A stretch of DNA of 64,000 nucleotides from Salipaludibacillus sp. LMS25 (GCF_024362805.1 NZ_CP093299.1:2326001-2390000), one strand, 5' to 3'. Positions 46,516-55,270 are shown, counted from the stretch's first letter. Translations and numbers: made by a program. Notes: generated by a model not told the origin, from the sequence alone.

Positions 46516-47205
46516 CTATTTTAAGGACATATTTACAGCTTCAAAAGCATGTATGTAGGTTGTGTCAAATAGAGGAACTTCGGAATCCTCCGGTTTTACC
46601 AATAATCCAATTTCTGTACAGCCTAATATAATTCCTTCAGCTCCAATTTCAATTAAACCTTGGATAACCTTTTTATAATAATCCCTTGAACCTTGATGAA
46701 TCTTACCCAAACATAACTCTTCGTAAATAACCTTGTTTACAATCTCTCTTTCATTGTCATTTGGCACAATAACTTTGATACCGTTAGATTCCAAACGTGA
46801 TTTATAAAAGTCTTGCTCCATTGTGTATTTTGTACCAAGCAACCCAACCGAATTAATCCCTTTCTCTTTAATTTGGGATGCTGTTGCATCAGCTACATGC
46901 AAAAGGGGTACATTGATTCTTGACTGGATGGCACCTACAACTTTATGCATCGTATTGGTACAAACCACAATAAAGTCAACCCCTCCTTTTTCCAAAGAAC
47001 TTGCAGCGTGACCTAACACTTCACCGGCCCTTTCCCAGTCACCTTTTGATTGGTACTGTTCAATTTCATCAAAATCGATACTATATAAAAGACATTTTGC
47101 TGAATGTAGCCCTCCTAATCTCCTTTTCACTTCTTCGTTAATAATCCGATAATATTCAACAGAAGATTCCCAACTCATTCCACCGATAAGACCAATAACC
47201 TTCAT
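46516..47205 (-). CDS. Aspartate/glutamate racemase family protein
   Basis: A 229-residue cofactor-independent racemase of the Asp/Glu/hydantoin family. The N-terminus KVIGLIGGMSWESSVEYY and the two catalytic cysteines in VVCTNTMHKV and ILGCTEIGLL are intact. Substrate likely aspartate or another amino acid. The start is ATG 47205 after GGTGGGAT; a longer frame to 47325 adds a Lys-rich leader without family similarity. No operon partner; hisS lies upstream on the same strand after a terminator. Confidence 0.85.
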   Translation of the reverse strand: MKVIGLIGGMSWESSVEYYRIINEEVKRRLGGLHSAKCLLYSIDFDEIEQYQSKGDWERAGEVLGHAASSLEKGGVDFIVVCTNTMHKVVGAIQSRINVPLLHVADATASQIKEKGINSVGLLGTKYTMEQDFYKSRLESNGIKVIVPNDNEREIVNKVIYEELCLGKIHQGSRDYYKKVIQGLIEIGAEGIILGCTEIGLLVKPEDSEVPLFDTTYIHAFEAVNMSLK

Positions 47206-47383
47206 TTTTATCCCACCATTATCCTTTTTGTTTTTACCTTTAAGATTAACTTCGATTAACCTACAAACAATTCCTTTTATCTTCAACAATTTGGCCCTAT
47301 AACGGAACAACTTATTGTCACTCAACAGTTCCTTAATCGATCTTTTAATTCAGATGTTCTTTTTATTTTCGACATAAAAACAT

Positions 47384-47410
47384 CCCTTTGGATAATCATA
47401 TCCAAAGGGG
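47384..47410 (-). terminator. Hairpin with T-run on the minus strand
   Basis: CCCTTTGGATA pairs perfectly with TATCCAAAGGG around a 4-base loop. The minus strand then reads ATGTTTTTATG. It lies in the gap between hisS and the racemase gene (47206-47630), which holds no other feature I can support. Confidence 0.5.
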
Positions 47411-47630
47411 TAAAACGGTGCAACTTTTTTATAAACAGTACGACTTTATTTCAAATCCACAAATGGCACCGAGTTGTGTAATATGAGGCAATCTCTAGCT
47501 CTTTAAAAAAGGCGTTGAAAAAACAAACAAAGGGAAGACAATCAGCTCGAGCTATGAAATTAAATGTGGTGTCATATTAATAAAGAAATAGGAATGTTGA
47601 CTGAGATAATAATAACGATTAAAATACAGA

Positions 47631-47667
47631 AAAAGCAGCTCGTGGATGACTCTCATGGGCTGCTTTT
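47631..47667 (-). terminator. Rho-independent terminator of hisS
   Basis: AAAAGCAGC and GCTGCTTTT form the stem. On the minus strand it ends in TTTTTCTG. It stands about 40 bases after the hisS stop. Confidence 0.8.
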
Positions 47668-47704
47668 AAAATTATTATAAAGACAAGGTCTAGCTACCTA
47701 TGCC

Positions 47705-49000
47705 CTAAAGGGGATTGCCGTAGTTAAATGCTTTTAACGCTGTTTTTCCAGTGCTCATATCTTTCACGTTCATCATCCCGCGTTGCACCTCATCCTCGCC
47801 AATTACAACCACATAACGTATGTTGTCTTTATTAGCTCTTTCCATCACTTTACTTAGTTTTCGTCCACTCATCTCAATGTTTGTTTGGTAACCTTTCGCT
47901 CGCAAAAATTGTGCCACAACAAGAGCTTCTTTAGTTGTGGAAGCTGTAACAGGCAAGACGAGATACTCGGATTTGAAGTCATCATCAGAGTCTCTCTCTT
48001 TCAAAGCGGTGTAAATAACATCAAGACCGAAGGAAAGTCCCACAGTAGGAAAAACGTCGTCTCCCCCAATCAGTCCTCCGATCGCACGGTCATATCTCCC
48101 ACCGCTCCCAATACTTGACGTGATCGAACTGTCAGTTAAAAAGACTTCATACACAGTGCCTGTATAAATGTCTAATCCTCTTGCTAAAAAAGGGTTAAAT
48201 GAACACTTGTCATCTACGTTGAGGTACGTTAAATAAGTTGATAAAGCCTCTAATTCTTCTAGCCCTTGTGTGAAAGTCTCATTTGTCCCTGCGACATTCT
48301 TTAAATAAGTCAGGTCAATGTTGTGAGAATCACCTACAAACCGCTTAATTTTTTGAACAGTATTTGATGGCAAGTTCTTTTTCATTAACTCGCTCATAAC
48401 GCCTTCAGTACCTATCTTCTCTAATTTATCAAGTATCAAAATCGTCTCATTTATCAGAGCTGGTGGTGTATCCAAGGTAGCGAGTAGCCCCGTTAATAAT
48501 TTTCGGTTATTATACTGAATCGTCACTTTCAAATCTAGCTTTTTAAAAGCATCTAACGCCATCAACATTAATTCGGCTTCAGCCAAAATAGAAGAGGTGC
48601 CTGTAATATCCACATCGCATTGCGTAAACTCTCTTAACCTGCCTGTTTTTATTGGACCGTCTCGAAAAACCTTGCCGATTTCATAACGTTTAAACGGCAT
48701 TTTTAAAGAAGGGTTTAACCCAATTACTTTAGCAAATGGGATTGTTAAATCATAGCGCAGCGCTAAATCACGGCTACCTTGATCACTAAGACAATACATT
48801 TCCTTTAAAATTTCAGCTCCACCAGCATATTTAGATGCAAGTAAATCAGTATAATTTAAAATCGGCGTTTCTAACGGTTGATAGCCGTACGTGATAAACG
48901 TCTGTTCTAACGTTTGGCGAATAGTCCGCCTGATTGTTTCAGCTTTTGGTAAATAATCTTGTGTCCCTTTCACATTTTGATAAGCCATTTTCTTCATCAT
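47705..49000 (-). CDS. hisS: Histidine--tRNA ligase
   Basis: A 431-residue class II aminoacyl-tRNA synthetase that charges tRNA-His. Motif 1 region (GYQPLETPIL), motif 2 (FKRYEIGKVFRDGPIKTGRLREFTQCDVD), the histidine-specific LARGLDIYTGTVYEV and GGRYD, motif 3 (GLSFGLD) and the C-terminal anticodon-binding domain are all present. ATG 49000 follows GAGGAG. It stands alone, not beside aspS as the housekeeping copy does in many bacilli, so it may be a second, regulated copy. It is preceded by a short open frame with three His codons and a terminator. Confidence 0.93.
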   Translation of the reverse strand: MMKKMAYQNVKGTQDYLPKAETIRRTIRQTLEQTFITYGYQPLETPILNYTDLLASKYAGGAEILKEMYCLSDQGSRDLALRYDLTIPFAKVIGLNPSLKMPFKRYEIGKVFRDGPIKTGRLREFTQCDVDITGTSSILAEAELMLMALDAFKKLDLKVTIQYNNRKLLTGLLATLDTPPALINETILILDKLEKIGTEGVMSELMKKNLPSNTVQKIKRFVGDSHNIDLTYLKNVAGTNETFTQGLEELEALSTYLTYLNVDDKCSFNPFLARGLDIYTGTVYEVFLTDSSITSSIGSGGRYDRAIGGLIGGDDVFPTVGLSFGLDVIYTALKERDSDDDFKSEYLVLPVTASTTKEALVVAQFLRAKGYQTNIEMSGRKLSKVMERANKDNIRYVVVIGEDEVQRGMMNVKDMSTGKTALKAFNYGNPL

Positions 49001-49030
49001 GATTCTCCTCTATTTTATTTTTTCATCAAC

Positions 49031-49188
49031 ATAAAGCTAATCTTCAATCAGTGGGAGTTTTCCTTCATCCCCCACTGATTGTTAGTTTAACTTATCGGAC
49101 CTTTAGGGGCAGTTTATCCCCCACCTAACCTATCCATCTTCTTAAGTTTTGAGGTGGGGGTTTTACTGCCCCTTAAGAGTGGGATAAA
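49031..49188 (-). repeat. Intergenic repeat A, copy 4 (inside the hisS leader)
   Basis: Reverse orientation, ATAAA at 49031-49035 and 49184-49188. It sits between the attenuator terminator and the hisS ribosome binding site, so it is transcribed as part of the hisS mRNA whenever the terminator is read through. Confidence 0.85.
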
Positions 49189-49232
49189 AAACCGCACGTG
49201 ATAAAAAGTTTTTTAAACTTATCACATGCGGT
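49186..49232 (-). terminator. Attenuator terminator before hisS
   Basis: On the minus strand ACCGCATGTGATAAGTTT pairs with AAACTTTTTATCACGTGCGGT, followed by TTTTT. It lies about 50 bases after the His leader frame. An alternative stem before it pairs AGTCTT with AAGACT and CGATTT with AAATCG (about 49247-49283). Confidence 0.75.
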
Positions 49233-49281
49233 TGCAGTATAAATAGTCTTCCTATAAACGATTTAAAAATCGATAGCAAGA

Positions 49282-49329
49282 CTAATAGTTATGATGATGA
49301 CGTTGTACCAACGGATTAACAAAAACCAT
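49282..49329 (-). CDS. Histidine leader peptide of hisS
   Basis: A 15-codon frame, MVFVNPLVQRHHHNY, with three consecutive CAT codons and a good ribosome binding site (AGGTGAT, four bases before ATG 49329). It is followed by alternative RNA stems and an intrinsic terminator upstream of hisS. This is the classic layout of ribosome-mediated attenuation: stalling at the His codons when charged tRNA-His is scarce would favour read-through into hisS. The peptide itself probably has no other function. Confidence 0.7.
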   Translation of the reverse strand: MVFVNPLVQRHHHNY

Positions 49330-49364
49330 GTTGATCACCTCTTAATGATGTAATGTATCATTTT

Positions 49365-49394
49365 TTTAATGAAGGGGCAAGGGGAATACGTCAA
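49365..49394 (-). promoter_or_regulatory. Putative promoter of the hisS leader transcript
   Basis: On the minus strand TTGACG (49389-49394) and ATTAAA (49365-49370) are 18 bases apart. This would start the RNA about 30 bases before the leader ATG. A palindrome ATGAT/ATCAT (49347-49363) lies in the 5' leader. Confidence 0.45.
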
Positions 49395-49421
49395 TAACGT
49401 GGTTGCACCACTTTCTACTTG

Positions 49422-50549
49422 TTAAGTCAGGAGCGTGTAAAAGAAGTTGTCTCTGTTTTTTTCATGTTTAACAATCGATGAGACAGGTTCTTCTCTAGAG
49501 TCAGTTTTCAATTTTAAGAATAATGTATCTTCTGTATCAGTAAGTGAGAAAAGTTCGTCACTGTGATACGTTCCTGTGGGAAGGAGATCTTCATAAAGGA
49601 ATCTTCCTGCTGCTGCGGCAACTTTTGCTGTTATAAGCGATTCGTTTTCACCTACTACAAGAGCACTTCGTTTCGAATGATGACCATGCAGTGTCCCAGA
49701 TGCTTCAACTTTAACAGCATATAGAGCAGAGCCCTTCTTATATCGTGTTAAGAACTGAGATAGATATGTGGTGAACCGCTCATGTGCTAATAGGCCCAAC
49801 AAGCCTGTGTTACGCATGACAGCTAGTCCGTTTGTTAAAACGGATGAATCAAATCCTAGACGGGTAGTGACAGACGGTACATTTAAGGTGCTAGGTAATG
49901 TCTGCTGATCAGAAAAGGGGAACCGGTACACTGAGCGGACACCTAATGTGTTTCCAAAATCAACTTTTTTCCTTCCTGAAAAGCTTCTCACTTTTTTATG
50001 ACCAGAGGTGGAGGACGTTTGATAAGAGGAAGCTAAATGCTTCATTGTCCATAAAAGAGCTGCCTTACCATGAGTATCTCCCATCCCTAATATAATACTG
50101 ATATCTATATGCTCTGTGTCAGCTAATAGACTTGTGGTGTGCTGAGCCAGTAAATTAGTGAGTCCTGGGGCTAGGCCAACACTTAACAGCGTCGTAGATT
50201 GTGTTGGAGGAAGGGCTTCTTCCTTCAGTTTGCTAAATAATATCCCGTTCGAAGAGATATCCATGTAATGAGTGCCAGATGAGGCACACATATCAGCCAA
50301 TAAAGTTGAGTTTAAATCCAAACAGACAATGACCAGTTTCGTTGAATCAAGCCAATCCCAATTAGTCATGTCATTGACATCCAAGCAAAGTGGCCGTACT
50401 TTGTTATCCGTTTCGTGTGAAAAGGTCTCTGCTTTCTTTTTATTTCTGCCAGCTGCATAGACGTTACCGGGATAGTAGTCGCTTAAAGCCTGACAAATAG
50501 TCCTTCCTGTTTGCCCATACCCGCCGATGACGACAATAGATGACTTCAT
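49422..50549 (-). CDS. Saccharopine-dehydrogenase-like NAD(P)-binding protein
   Basis: A 375-residue oxidoreductase. The N-terminus VVIGGYGQTGRTICQAL is a Rossmann dinucleotide-binding motif. YMDISSNG and SVGLAPGLTNLLAQH follow the pattern of saccharopine dehydrogenase/opine-like reductases. It is four bases downstream of a SAM-dependent methyltransferase gene and shares its Fur-boxed promoter. Reductive condensation in a small-molecule pathway related to iron or metal is plausible, but the substrate is unknown. AGGAGG precedes ATG 50549. Confidence 0.72.
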   Translation of the reverse strand: MKSSIVVIGGYGQTGRTICQALSDYYPGNVYAAGRNKKKAETFSHETDNKVRPLCLDVNDMTNWDWLDSTKLVIVCLDLNSTLLADMCASSGTHYMDISSNGILFSKLKEEALPPTQSTTLLSVGLAPGLTNLLAQHTTSLLADTEHIDISIILGMGDTHGKAALLWTMKHLASSYQTSSTSGHKKVRSFSGRKKVDFGNTLGVRSVYRFPFSDQQTLPSTLNVPSVTTRLGFDSSVLTNGLAVMRNTGLLGLLAHERFTTYLSQFLTRYKKGSALYAVKVEASGTLHGHHSKRSALVVGENESLITAKVAAAAGRFLYEDLLPTGTYHSDELFSLTDTEDTLFLKLKTDSREEPVSSIVKHEKNRDNFFYTLLT

Positions 50550-50553
50550 ATTA

Positions 50554-51255
50554 TTACACCTCCTTAAATGCTAGCCATCCATCAATTAAAAATGAACTGA
50601 AAAACCGTGTGGGTGATTGAAAACCGGTGGTAGTAAGTAACTGCTCAAATGTCTCACTTGCCATTAAATGAGTGGTTTTGCCAAATGATGATTTGAACGT
50701 GTTCCACTGTCCCGAGCAGCAACCCTTCAGCTCCATAAAATCTTGCCAAGCGTTCTCATACACTAATCTAGAGGGGGGACTCTCCAAGTCATTCATCGTT
50801 GTTATGACTAACATACCACCAGGTTTTAAACGGCGATACATGTCTTGCAAAAAAGCTGGTTTCTTTTCATTTTCAATAAAATGGGCCACAAGTAAACAAG
50901 TAATGGCAGAATAAAGCCGCTCATAGGGGAGAGTTGATAAGTCACCATGACATAAGGTGACTGAATGCGGGAAAGGTAGCTGTTCTTTAACTCGGGCAGC
51001 CAGTTCAAGCATACGATCTGAAGGATCGACAATCGTATAGTGCCAATGAGAATGGCGATTTGCCAGAACGTCTAGTTCTTTTCCACCACCACCACCCACG
51101 ATTAAAATGGCAGGTTCAATCTCGTTAATGCTTGTTGTTAGAAAGGAAGAAACCATCGTATGCAATGTATGGTAGGCAGGGATTTTTAATGGAATGGCTT
51201 CTCGATAAGTCGCCACTTTATGATGATTGTTCCAATTCATGTTGGCATGTTTCAT
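50554..51255 (-). CDS. Class I SAM-dependent methyltransferase
   Basis: A 233-residue methyltransferase. Motif I is ILIVGGGGGKELDVLA, followed by the acidic TIVDPSD, and LKPGGMLVITT is motif III. There is no family that gives a substrate. AAGAGGTG precedes ATG 51255. First gene of a two-gene operon with the saccharopine-dehydrogenase-like gene; a Fur box lies 45-60 bases upstream. Confidence 0.78.
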   Translation of the reverse strand: MKHANMNWNNHHKVATYREAIPLKIPAYHTLHTMVSSFLTTSINEIEPAILIVGGGGGKELDVLANRHSHWHYTIVDPSDRMLELAARVKEQLPFPHSVTLCHGDLSTLPYERLYSAITCLLVAHFIENEKKPAFLQDMYRRLKPGGMLVITTMNDLESPPSRLVYENAWQDFMELKGCCSGQWNTFKSSFGKTTHLMASETFEQLLTTTGFQSPTRFFSSFLIDGWLAFKEV

Positions 51256-51299
51256 AATAACACCTCTTTTTATTTAGTCTGTGATTGGTTAAACTTAAG

Positions 51300-51314
51300 T
51301 AAGAATCATTCTCA
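51300..51314. promoter_or_regulatory. Fur box in a divergent promoter
   Basis: TAAGAATCATTCTCA fits the 7-1-7 Fur consensus TGATAATNATTATCA at 11 of 14 defined positions, and its arms match each other with one mismatch. It can serve both the methyltransferase operon (minus) and the LuxR gene (plus). Confidence 0.65.
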
Positions 51315-51378
51315 ATTATAAGTAGATGATGAGCGTTTATCGATCCCAGAAATGTGGGGTTTAAGGGGGAGGCACAAG

Positions 51379-52419
51379 GTGGAGATAGAAAAGGTAAAGA
51401 ACGCATTGACGATGATCGAGAGGAAAGCCACATCGTTAAGTGATTATCAGAGACGGGTCCTTAATGGTCTGAAGCAAATCGTGCCCTATCAAGCAGGTTG
51501 TTTTACAACAGTTGATAAAGACACGTTACTGTCCACAGGGGCGGTGACGGATGAGTGTATTGAGGAACTTCATGCTCGTTTGTTTGAAAATGAATATCGT
51601 CAGGAAGATCTTCATTCCTATAAGGCATTAGTTGCCTCCAATAGTCGTGCAGCAGCTTTAAGACAAGCGATGCAGTTAAACAATAAGACGTGTGTCCGTT
51701 GGCAGCAAGTTATACGTCCAGCAGGTTTCACTGATGAGCTACGCGTTGTTGTCATGAAAGAACGTGAATGTAAAGGGTTTATGACGTTATTTAGAGGGCA
51801 TCAACACCCTTTTTTTAATGACGAAGATGAGGAGATACTATCGCAACTTTCACAGACGATAGCAGAGGGGCTTGAGAGCATAGAAAACCAATTGTCTCTA
51901 AGCTTTCAAGAGAAGCCGAAGCATACTGAAGATACTGGTGTCTTAACTTTTTCAGAAAAGATAGAGCTCATGGCTGGTAATGAGCGAGGAACAATGTGGT
52001 TGGATAAGCTAAGGGAACGTGAAAATATCCAGGGGAGCAGGCTCGTACCGAGGCCCATAAGAGCTATATGTTCAGCTGCGACAGCCAGCTTGAAAAACAA
52101 AAAAGTTATGATGAGATTAAGGGGAGAAGCCTTTTTAACGCTGGAAGCAACGCCCTTAATCGTCGACAAAAAAGTCATATCATTGGCCGTGCTGATCCGA
52201 CGAGCTGAGCGGGACGCTATTTTCCCTTATTTAACCAACCTTTACCGTCTGACAAATAGGGAGCGAGAGGTTTTAGAAAAAGTGATGAAAGGCTTATCAA
52301 CTAAGGAAATTGCCGCAGCTTGTTATATTTCTCCATACACGGTCCAAGATCACTTGAAAGCGATTTTTGAAAAGACGCACGTGACAAGTCGTAGAGAACT
52401 CGTGCGGAAATTTGGTTAA
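51379..52419 (+). CDS. LuxR family regulator with GAF-like N-terminal region
   Basis: A 346-residue regulator. Residues about 1-170 resemble a GAF-type sensor (PYQAGCFTTVD, then EEILSQLSQTIAEGL), and about 280-346 form the LuxR helix-turn-helix (LTNREREVLEKVMKGLSTKE, YISPYTVQDHLKAIFEKT). GGGGGAGG (51364-51371) sets the start at GTG 51379. It is divergent from the Fur-boxed methyltransferase operon, which it may regulate. Ligand unknown. Confidence 0.82.
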   Translation: MEIEKVKNALTMIERKATSLSDYQRRVLNGLKQIVPYQAGCFTTVDKDTLLSTGAVTDECIEELHARLFENEYRQEDLHSYKALVASNSRAAALRQAMQLNNKTCVRWQQVIRPAGFTDELRVVVMKERECKGFMTLFRGHQHPFFNDEDEEILSQLSQTIAEGLESIENQLSLSFQEKPKHTEDTGVLTFSEKIELMAGNERGTMWLDKLRERENIQGSRLVPRPIRAICSAATASLKNKKVMMRLRGEAFLTLEATPLIVDKKVISLAVLIRRAERDAIFPYLTNLYRLTNREREVLEKVMKGLSTKEIAAACYISPYTVQDHLKAIFEKTHVTSRRELVRKFG

Positions 52420-52421
52420 GT

Positions 52422-52976
52422 TTAATGTGAATAATAAATCACGAGGTGAAAGCGTGTCGTACCAGTGCTTTCATTTAGGTAGGTATGGGCTCTGTCTGCT
52501 TTAAACCGTAGCGCATCCCCTTCACAGATCGTATAGCGTTGCCCGTCAACGTCAATGATCAGTTCTCCTTCTGAAACAGTGATATATTCTTCCACGCCGG
52601 CATGGTGTGCCTCTGCCTTGTGACTGTGCCCTTCTTCAAGAAAGATCGTAAAAAGCTCAAATGATTTGTCTTGCTGATAAGGGAAAAGGGGGAAGACGCG
52701 GTATTTGCCACCTTCATCAACGACAGGTTTGACATTCGCCATTTTTACAAGGGATACGGCAGGCTCATCTTCCTCCACAAAAGAAGAAAAAGATACCTTT
52801 AAACCGTTAGCGATTTTCCATAAAATAGAGACGGTTGGATTTGATACCCCTCGCTCAATTTGACCGAGCATCGCTTTGCTCACACCGGTTAGGTCTGCTG
52901 CTTTATCCAAGCTCAGGCCTTTTTCCTTACGAATTTTTCGTAATTTTTCAGCGATCGTAATATTAATTGGATCCAT
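52422..52976 (-). CDS. XRE family regulator with cupin domain
   Basis: A 184-residue regulator: helix-turn-helix at about 8-65 (LSLDKAADLTGVSKAMLGQI) and a C-terminal cupin at about 100-180 (HAGVEEYITVSEGELIIDVD, DALRFKADRAHTY). This two-domain type often regulates amino-acid or polyamine transport genes. It is divergent from azlCD, the likely target. AAGGTGAAC precedes ATG 52976. Confidence 0.88.
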   Translation of the reverse strand: MDPINITIAEKLRKIRKEKGLSLDKAADLTGVSKAMLGQIERGVSNPTVSILWKIANGLKVSFSSFVEEDEPAVSLVKMANVKPVVDEGGKYRVFPLFPYQQDKSFELFTIFLEEGHSHKAEAHHAGVEEYITVSEGELIIDVDGQRYTICEGDALRFKADRAHTYLNESTGTTRFHLVIYYSH

Positions 52977-53002
52977 TCACGTTCACCTTCCAAAACAAAA
53001 GG

Positions 53003-53014
53003 ATGTTATAACAT
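53003..53014. promoter_or_regulatory. Palindrome in the XRE/azlC intergenic region
   Basis: ATGTTATAACAT is a perfect 12-base palindrome 27 bases upstream of the XRE gene. It is a candidate operator for the XRE-cupin repressor. A likely azlC promoter (TTGAAA near 53043, TATTAT near 53060) lies just beyond it. Confidence 0.45.
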
Positions 53015-53085
53015 ACAAAAGTGATAATATATTTTATATTAATTGAAAAATATGCTATATTATATTGTATCGAAGAGGTGATACG

Positions 53086-53853
53086 ATGTCTAATCAAACT
53101 ATGAAAAAAGACTCTTTTGAAGCGATAGATTATAAACAACCTTCAAACCGTCATTATTTTAAGCGGGGGATGCAGGCAGGTGTTCCAGTTGCGATAGGTT
53201 ATATTCCTATTGCCATTGCTTTTGGCCTCCTAGCTAAAGCTTCTGGTATTCCAGATCTCGTGACAATTCTCATGTCGCTCATTATTTTTGCCGGTGCCAG
53301 TCAATTTATCGGTGTGAATCTCATCATGGCTGGGGTGATGTATTGGGAAATTATTTTGACGACATTCATCCTGAATTTACGTCATTTCCTCATGACCGCT
53401 TCGCTATCACAACGCGTGTCTGACACCACATCGAAGAAACAATTGTCTCTCTTATCATTCGGCGTGACAGACGAAACATTTAGTGTCGCATCAGTCCAGG
53501 AAGAAAAAGATCTACCGGCTATGTATCTCATTGGGCTAAACACGATTGCCTTTTCCGCATGGAACTTAGGGACATGGATCGGGGTGTTTTTTGCGGCTGG
53601 GCTGCCGCAATCTGTGCAAAACAGTATGGGAATCGCCCTTTATGCTATGTTTATCGGTCTACTAGTCCCTTCTTTAAAAAAAGCCAGTCCTACTGTTGTC
53701 ATAGTCATCATCGCGATCACGATCAGTTCCCTGATTTATTGGACGGAGATGATCCAATTGTCAGACGGGTGGCGAGTGATCCTATCTACGGTCATCGCAG
53801 CAGGTATCGGTGTAGCCATTTTCCCTGAGAAAGAAGGTGAGTCTCATGACTAG
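53086..53853 (+). CDS. azlC: Branched-chain amino acid exporter large subunit, AzlC family
   Basis: A 255-residue membrane protein with about seven to eight hydrophobic segments and the AzlC signatures FKRGMQAGVPVAIGYIPIAIAFG, FAGASQFI and LNLRHFLM. It forms an exporter with AzlD for branched-chain amino acids or their analogues. AGAGGTGAT sets the start at ATG 53086. It overlaps azlD by eight bases. Confidence 0.9.
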   Translation: MSNQTMKKDSFEAIDYKQPSNRHYFKRGMQAGVPVAIGYIPIAIAFGLLAKASGIPDLVTILMSLIIFAGASQFIGVNLIMAGVMYWEIILTTFILNLRHFLMTASLSQRVSDTTSKKQLSLLSFGVTDETFSVASVQEEKDLPAMYLIGLNTIAFSAWNLGTWIGVFFAAGLPQSVQNSMGIALYAMFIGLLVPSLKKASPTVVIVIIAITISSLIYWTEMIQLSDGWRVILSTVIAAGIGVAIFPEKEGESHD

Positions 53854-54154
53854 CTTAATCTTTTTAGTCATCGGAATGGGATTAGTGACCTACATTCCAC
53901 GTATGCTCCCAATGGTGTTTTTACAAAAGGTCCAATTGCCAGTAAGGATGAGACGTTTTCTTGAATTTGTGCCATATGCAGTATTGGCCAGTCTCATTTT
54001 CCCTGATATTCTCTTCTCTGTTGAAAATATTGAGTCAGCAATTATGGGATCTCTTGCTGCGCTCATTCTTGCAGCGTTAAAGGTTAACTTAATCCTCGTT
54101 GTCATTGGTGGGATTACCGGTGTTTTTATCATGGATGTCATGCTTGCGGGCTAG
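53846..54154 (+). CDS. azlD: Branched-chain amino acid exporter small subunit, AzlD family
   Basis: A 102-residue membrane protein with three to four hydrophobic segments and the AzlD signature TYIPRMLPMVFL, then FLEFVPYAVLASLIFP. ATG 53846 overlaps the end of azlC and has AAGGTGAG before it. It is the obligate partner of AzlC. Confidence 0.9.
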   Translation: MTSLIFLVIGMGLVTYIPRMLPMVFLQKVQLPVRMRRFLEFVPYAVLASLIFPDILFSVENIESAIMGSLAALILAALKVNLILVVIGGITGVFIMDVMLAG

Positions 54155-54395
54155 TTGATGGCGTTAAAGATCGGGAAGTGTCAGGACATCAATTGTGGAA
54201 GATAATATACTCGAAAATCGCAGGTGGCAACGCCAGTGAGAAAAGCAATAGCTTAAGGTCACGCAGGTTTTTTCTCGAGGAAGCTGAAGCATTGCCCAGC
54301 GACCTACTAAGGCGCGGCAAGGGAATCTAGCAGATGCCAAGTGATACCCTTAGGGAAAAGTGTGGTCTTTTAATATTGATCACGATAAGAAAGAA
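54155..54395. other. Intergenic region with decayed sequence
   Basis: No gene. The part around 54225-54320 is more GC-rich and shares the words GCCCAGCGAC and GAAGCTGAAG with other intergenic regions, suggesting a decayed repeat. Confidence 0.35.
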
Positions 54396-54430
54396 GGACT
54401 GTCCAAAAAGTCAATGCCTTTGGGACAGCC
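54396..54430 (-). terminator. Rho-independent terminator (minus strand)
   Basis: On the minus strand GGCTGTCCCAAAGG pairs with CTTTTTGGACAGTCC, followed by TTCTTTCTT. It ends the MATE/MerR operon. Confidence 0.85.
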
Positions 54431-54451
54431 TCGTCTATTGTGAGTTTTAAT

Positions 54452-55270
54452 TTAATCAAGAACGTGCACATAAAGTTTTATTAAGTACTTATCAAAGCCT
54501 TTAACAGATAACTCGTCTAACAGAAGTTCTTCGTAGAAATAATCTTGCAATACGAGATCATTATCTTTTGCATACTTTACTAACTTGGCATAAGCTTGAT
54601 CAATACTAAGATAACCATCATGATAACCGACTAAATAAGGCCCTTTTTTAATTTTAAGATGGGCATATGTCGGTTCAGTTACTTTTGAATAGAGATAGTT
54701 ATAGTTAACCGATTCGCCATTTAGAACATTTTTCACACTAATCATCCATCCTTCAGAGGCGGACGTATCAATAGTGTGTTCATTTAAATATTTGTAGTGA
54801 GTCTGTAATGAATCATAGATGTTTTTAGCGTTTGTTAAAGGTTTTGAGTCTGTAATGACAATGAATTCTTCCTCTTCTTTATAGTCAATAATAATTTTTG
54901 AAGTATCTACTTCTAGTGCTTCTTTTGTGACAGTCATCTTGTCTACGATCAACTTTCGCATTTTCTCCAGATGAGCGATTTTCGCAGTAATAACGTTTGC
55001 TTCTTTCTCAAGTAAATGAATCAACTTTTTGGGTGATCTTTCATCAAGGTATGCTTTAATGTCTTTTAATGGCATATCTAATTCTTTTAGTGTCCATATG
55101 ACGTTGAAAACATCTGCTTGGTAGATAGAATAGTAGCGATAACCATTAGAAGCAATAATTTCTGGTGAAAACACACCAATTCTATCATAATAAAACAGCG
55201 TATCTTTGCTGACATCCATGAGCTTTGCAAATTGGCCAGTCGTTAAATGAGCGTGTGGGTTTATGGTCAT
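54452..55270 (-). CDS. MerR family regulator with effector-binding C-terminal domain
   Basis: A 272-residue regulator: MerR winged helix at about 8-75 ([20 protein letters not shown], then GYRYYSIYQ), a dimerisation helix at about 80-120, and a GyrI-like multidrug-binding domain at about 125-270. This is the BmrR/Mta type of drug sensor. It overlaps the MATE gene by four bases (ATGA) and would regulate it. The promoter upstream of the MATE gene has MerR geometry. Confidence 0.85.
   Translation of the reverse strand: MTINPHAHLTTGQFAKLMDVSKDTLFYYDRIGVFSPEIIASNGYRYYSIYQADVFNVIWTLKELDMPLKDIKAYLDERSPKKLIHLLEKEANVITAKIAHLEKMRKLIVDKMTVTKEALEVDTSKIIIDYKEEEEFIVITDSKPLTNAKNIYDSLQTHYKYLNEHTIDTSASEGWMISVKNVLNGESVNYNYLYSKVTEPTYAHLKIKKGPYLVGYHDGYLSIDQAYAKLVKYAKDNDLVLQDYFYEELLLDELSVKGFDKYLIKLYVHVLD

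Noticed and set aside
49395..49421. T-box-like sequence AGTGGTGCAACCACG on the minus strand upstream of hisS
   Set aside because: It recalls the T-box core, but no terminator or antiterminator follows at the right distance, no stem I is visible, and it lies before the leader peptide right at the 3' end of the upstream gene. More likely a small 3' hairpin.
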